Positions 59,833 through 64,000 of a stretch of DNA of 64,000 nucleotides are shown here, one piece after another. The stretch's first letter is position 1. Each line of letters starts with the position of its first letter. Source of the stretch: Myxococcota bacterium. GTDB taxonomy: Bacteria > Myxococcota_A > UBA9160 > UBA6930. The DNA is taken from NCBI GenBank assembly GCA_028285625.1, contig JANQOX010000025.1:332461-396460 (forward strand). The letters run 5' to 3'. The position numbers and the translations under genes were made by a program. Under the pieces are notes generated by a model, which was given only the letters and a program-made list of their open reading frames with translations, was not told the DNA's origin and ran no database searches.

Positions 59833-60447
59833 GTGAAGCTCCACACCTTTCCTCGAGGCCCGAACCCCCGCAGGGTCCACATCTACCTGTCGGAGAAGCG
59901 ACTCTCGGTTCCCTGTGAAACCGTGGACATCCTGAAGCGCGACAACCGCAAGCCGGACTTTCTCGCGCGCAACGCGGTCGGAGGCGTGCCCGTCCTCGAA
60001 CTCGACGATGGCTCTCACCTGGCCGAGTCCGTGGCGATTTGTCGCTACTTCGAGGCGCTCCACCCGGAGCCCCCGCTGTTCGGAACCACTCCGCAGGAGC
60101 AGGGCCGGGTGGAGATGTGGATCCGCAGGGCCGAACTCGAAGTCATGGTTCCGACCGGCCTGGTCTGGGCCCACGGATCGCCGCTCACCCGAAGCGTGTT
60201 CCCGGATCAGCTCCCGGAGATGGCCGCCCAGTCGCGCAAACGGGTGGCGCGGGGGCACGAACTACTCGACCAGCAGCTGGCTCGCGAGCCCTTCCTCGCG
60301 GGAGACACCTTCTCGATGGCCGACATCGTGGCGTTCTGCACGGTCGACTTCGGTGCAGCTCTCGTCGAGCTGCCCCTCGACCCGGCCCATGAGCAGCTGG
60401 CCCGCTGGCACGCCGAAGTCTCCGAGAGGCCGAGCGTCCGCGACTGA
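59833..60447 (+). CDS. Glutathione S-transferase family protein
   Basis: 204 aa from GTG 59833. Thioredoxin-fold N-domain (KLHTFPRGPNPRRVHIYLSEKRL; NAVGGVPVLELDDGSHLAESVAICRYFEALHP with conserved cis-Pro and ES) and helical C-domain (LAGDTFSMADIVAF with the N-capping motif). Active-site position reads PRGPNP, a Ser/Cys-poor variant, so class is unclear. Upstream 287 bp to pckG is shared by divergent promoters; I see no clear boxes. Confidence 0.85.
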   Translation: MKLHTFPRGPNPRRVHIYLSEKRLSVPCETVDILKRDNRKPDFLARNAVGGVPVLELDDGSHLAESVAICRYFEALHPEPPLFGTTPQEQGRVEMWIRRAELEVMVPTGLVWAHGSPLTRSVFPDQLPEMAAQSRKRVARGHELLDQQLAREPFLAGDTFSMADIVAFCTVDFGAALVELPLDPAHEQLARWHAEVSERPSVRD

Positions 60448-60480
60448 CCCGCGCCGGGCCCCTGGCCGCCGATCCCCGTT

Positions 60481-60570
60481 GGCGAAGCCGCCTGGTACCC
60501 GGACGGCGAAGCCGCCTGGTACCCGGACGGCGGAGCCGCCTGGTACCCGGACGGCGGAGCCGCCTGGTAC
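60481..60570. repeat. 24-bp tandem repeat, 3.75 copies
   Basis: Units begin at 60481, 60505, 60529 and 60553; copies 1-2 start GGCGAAGCCGCC and copies 3-4 GGCGGAGCCGCC, then TGGTACCCGGAC. Each unit would encode GEAAWYPD or GGAAWYPD in the frame shared by the flanking genes, but the GST stop precedes it and no start codon is in frame. Confidence 0.85.
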
Positions 60571-60597
60571 GATTCTCCCGCGGATCGGGGAGGGATC

Positions 60598-61470
60598 GTG
60601 AAAGAGATCGAGGGGCGCGTCGCCGTCGTGACTGGCGGCGCCAGTGGCATTGGGCGGGGAATGGCACAGGCCTTCCTCGATTCCGGCATGAAGGTCGTGA
60701 TCGCCGACGTCGAAGAGGCAGCCCTCGCGTCGACCCAGAGCGAACTCGCGGCCCAGGGCGACGTCGTGGGTATCCGTTGCGACGTCTCGAAGGCCTCCGA
60801 GGTCGACGCCCTGGCGCGTCAGGCGGTCGAGGCGTTCGGCGCGGTGCACGTGCTGTGCAACAACGCAGGCGTGGCCGGCTCGGCGCCAGGGGGCATCTGG
60901 GAGGCCCCGCTCGACGAGTGGGACTGGGTCATGGGCGTGAACGTCATGGGCGTCGTCCATGGCATCCGCAGCTTCGTGCCGATCCTGCTCGACCAGGGCG
61001 AGGGCGGACACGTGGTCAACACCGCCTCCATGGCCGGCCTGATCCCGGGCGGTGGCATCTACGGCGTGACCAAGCACGCCGTCGTCGCGCTCTCCGAGTC
61101 GCTCTGGTCGCAGCTGGCCATGCGGGATCCGAGCGTGCGCGCCTCGGTGCTGTGCCCGGGCTGGGTGAACACGCGCATCATCGAGTCCGAGCGCAACCGG
61201 CCCGAGACCCCGCGCCCCGACCCGGGGCCCGCGGCGCCGCAGATGGAGGCGATGCGCAAGGTCGTCGAGGGCCTCGTCCAGAGCGGCCTCGACCCGCGCG
61301 AAGTGGGCCAGATCGTGGTGGAGGCGATCCTCGACGAGCGCTTCTACATCCTCACGCACCCGTGGCAGGACATGGTCGAGCACCGCGTCCAGAACATCCT
61401 GCAGGATCGCGACCCGGTGGGCAGCCCCCCGCCCGGCATGGCGAGCCTGCTCGGCGGGGGCGGCGAGTAG
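60598..61470 (+). CDS. Short-chain dehydrogenase/reductase
   Basis: 290 aa classical SDR: cofactor motif VVTGGASGIGRGMA (TGxxxGxG), NNAG, catalytic Ser in NTASMAG and Tyr/Lys in YGVTKHAV. The Asp ending VVIADVEEA favours NAD(H). GTG start with GGGGAGGG upstream. First of a same-strand set with two acyl-CoA dehydrogenases, so it probably acts on acyl or sterol side-chain alcohol/ketone intermediates. Confidence 0.88.
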   Translation: MKEIEGRVAVVTGGASGIGRGMAQAFLDSGMKVVIADVEEAALASTQSELAAQGDVVGIRCDVSKASEVDALARQAVEAFGAVHVLCNNAGVAGSAPGGIWEAPLDEWDWVMGVNVMGVVHGIRSFVPILLDQGEGGHVVNTASMAGLIPGGGIYGVTKHAVVALSESLWSQLAMRDPSVRASVLCPGWVNTRIIESERNRPETPRPDPGPAAPQMEAMRKVVEGLVQSGLDPREVGQIVVEAILDERFYILTHPWQDMVEHRVQNILQDRDPVGSPPPGMASLLGGGGE

Positions 61471-61494
61471 CGCCGGCCCAGGGAGACTCCGGAA

Positions 61495-62673
<1,179 letters not shown>

Positions 62674-62686
62674 GCGGGGGCAAGCC

Positions 62687-63760
62687 ATGCAGTTCGACCT
62701 GGACGAAGACCGCGCACTGCTGAAGTCGAGCACGCGCGAGCTGCTCGAGAACGAGTCGCCGGTGGCCGAGGCCCGGGCGATCATGGAGACGTCGCCCGAG
62801 GGCTACGACCGCGCCCTGTACGCGCAGCTCGGCGAGCTGGGCTACCCGGGCCTGCTGTTGTCCGAAGACGCCGGTGGCATGGGCGCACTGGCCTTCGCGG
62901 CCGTGATGCACGAGATGGGTCGCGTGGCGTTTCCCGGCCCGTTCCTCGACCTTGCGGTGGCAGTGGCCGCGATCTCGGCCTGCGAGGGCGACGAGGCACG
63001 CAAGTGGCAGGAGCGTGCGGCCGCGGGCGAACTGGTGGTGCTGGCACGGAGCGAGTCCCGGGCCTCGCTCGACCCATGCCCGCCGGCGACGCGTTTCGAA
63101 GACGGCCACGTCCGCGGCACCAAGACCTTCGTGCCCTCGGGCGCTCACGCCGAAGCGCTGCTGGTGGAGACGACCGGCGGGTTGGTGCTGGTGCCGCGCC
63201 CCGAGTCCGGTTGGGACGCGCAGCCCCTCGTGACCCTCGACCATGCCCAGCGCTTCGCCGAGATTCGGCTCGACCACCCGGGCGTCCTTCTGGCCGAGGG
63301 TGCCGCCGCAGTGGCGCTGCTCGCGCGCAGTCAGGTTCACGGTGCGCTGGGCGCTGCAGCATGCCTGCTGGGATTGATGGAGCGCGCGCTCGAGCTGGCC
63401 GTGGACTACACCCGCGAGCGCGAGGCCTTCGGGGCACCGCTGGCGAGCTTCCAGGCTCTGCAGCACCGCGCGGCCGACATGCTGGCGCGCACCGAGAGCA
63501 GCCGCTCGGCGGTCTACCGGGCCGGCTGGGCGCTCGAACACGATGAGCCGGATGCCGACTACCTGGTCTCCGTGGCGAAGGCCTATGCGGGCCCTGCGGC
63601 GCGCGCGGTCTGTGGCGAGTGCATCCAGTTCCACGGCGGCGTCGGGTACACCTGGGAGTACGATCCGCACCTCTACCTCAAGCGCACCAAGACGCTCGAG
63701 CAGCAGCACGGCACCACCGCCTGGCACGAGCAGAGGGCGCTCGATGGCCGCCCCGCCTGA
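62687..63760 (+). CDS. Acyl-CoA dehydrogenase (FadE-type), second of a pair
   Basis: 357 aa, shorter than its neighbour. The N-domain is recognisable (FDLDEDRALLKSSTRELL, YPGLLLSEDAGGMGALAF), the middle domain is reduced, and the C-domain has YTREREAFGAPLASFQALQHRAADM and QFHGGVGYTWEYDPHLYLKR. The shortened middle domain suits the partner subunit of a ChsE-like alpha2-beta2 enzyme. Its last 17 bases overlap the next gene. Confidence 0.85.
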   Translation: MQFDLDEDRALLKSSTRELLENESPVAEARAIMETSPEGYDRALYAQLGELGYPGLLLSEDAGGMGALAFAAVMHEMGRVAFPGPFLDLAVAVAAISACEGDEARKWQERAAAGELVVLARSESRASLDPCPPATRFEDGHVRGTKTFVPSGAHAEALLVETTGGLVLVPRPESGWDAQPLVTLDHAQRFAEIRLDHPGVLLAEGAAAVALLARSQVHGALGAAACLLGLMERALELAVDYTREREAFGAPLASFQALQHRAADMLARTESSRSAVYRAGWALEHDEPDADYLVSVAKAYAGPAARAVCGECIQFHGGVGYTWEYDPHLYLKRTKTLEQQHGTTAWHEQRALDGRPA

Positions 63761-64000
63761 GGTCCCCGCGCCCGAAGGGCCGGATGGGGGCGGGCAGTCG
63801 CGCGACTACTACGCGGCATCCGCGCCCATCACCGCGGTAGGTCGGCACGCGCCGAGCCTCGACGATCTGCCACGCGACCTCGCGTCGCTCTGTTCCGTGG
63901 TCCAGGGACTGTTGGTGCATCCGTTCTGGCTCGCGGTCTACGGCATCACCCTGCGTCCCGGCGGCGAGAACGAACTGCAGGCGCGCGGCGTCGAGCAGAT
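63744..64000 (+). CDS. Partial CDS, possible transglutaminase-like protein, cut by window end
   Basis: ATG 63744 overlaps the acyl-CoA dehydrogenase end; frame stays open to the window edge (85 complete codons). After a Pro/Gly-rich start, YYAASAPITAVGRHAPSLDD and LCSVVQGLLVHPFWLAVYGI resemble the N-terminus of small transglutaminase-like proteins as I recall them. The catalytic part lies outside the window, so the call is tentative. Confidence 0.5.
   Translation, partial: MAAPPEVPAPEGPDGGGQSRDYYAASAPITAVGRHAPSLDDLPRDLASLCSVVQGLLVHPFWLAVYGITLRPGGENELQARGVEQ

Noticed and set aside
60481..60570. CRISPR-like array
   Set aside because: The repeats are contiguous with no spacers and no cas genes nearby.
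60448..60597. N-terminal extension of the SDR protein through the 24-bp repeat
   Set aside because: The frame is open, but it contains no ATG, GTG or TTG before the GTG at 60598, which has its own ribosome site.

Overview
The window is high-GC (about 70% in the core genes) and dense, with short gaps and many 1-4 base start/stop overlaps. Gene content points to a bacterium of the former Deltaproteobacteria, probably Myxococcota or a relative. Pointers are the order thrS-infC-rpmI-rplT-pheS-pheT-ihfA-merR, an MglA-like GTPase, a DUF4388 signalling protein, PEGA/TPR envelope proteins, an IcmF plus methylmalonyl-CoA mutase pair, GTP-dependent PEP carboxykinase and paired acyl-CoA dehydrogenases. 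This placement is inferred from gene content, not from a phylogeny. Layout: 1-6.6 kb carries B12-dependent acyl-CoA mutases (icmF, scpA) and the chaperone GTPase meaB. 6.6-12.2 kb holds a VOC protein, an MglA-like GTPase, ribBA and a MoxR/VWA pair. 12.7-18.1 kb has miaB and a signalling cluster: REC-GAF-degenerate GGDEF, REC-DUF4388-degenerate GTPase, and a cyclic-nucleotide-binding protein. 18.3-25.7 kb has guaB, guaA, dnaE and an exported protein. 25.7-33.4 kb has tRNA-Val and the translation operon, in which infC starts with ATC. 33.4-36.9 kb is a three-gene envelope module ending in an unusual AAA-ATPase/transmembrane/PEGA fusion. 37.0-46.4 kb is an integrated element of about 9.4 kb in a tRNA-Pro(GGG) gene, bounded by a perfect 63-bp direct repeat. 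It encodes a tyrosine integrase, an excisionase-like HTH protein, a RepA/DnaB-like ATPase, a P27-like small terminase and an HK97-type major capsid protein. I see no large terminase, portal, protease or tail genes, so it looks like a capsid-encoding phage satellite. Next to the right attachment repeat is a lower-GC, translationally coupled three-gene cassette (unknown, unknown, ComEC-like metallo-beta-lactamase hydrolase). This is my best candidate for an undescribed, possibly anti-phage, system. 46.5-55.7 kb holds an MFS transporter, a cyclophilin-like protein, two membrane proteins and secreted proteins (a TIM-barrel glycosidase-like protein, a propeller-repeat protein and an EEP-fold phosphodiesterase). 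55.9-64 kb is metabolic: saccharopine-dehydrogenase-like oxidoreductase, methyltransferase, pckG, GST, SDR, two acyl-CoA dehydrogenases and a truncated gene at the edge. The acyl-CoA genes, the B12 mutases and PEPCK together fit growth on fatty, branched-chain or sterol-like acids, with propionyl/isobutyryl units fed to the TCA cycle and gluconeogenesis.
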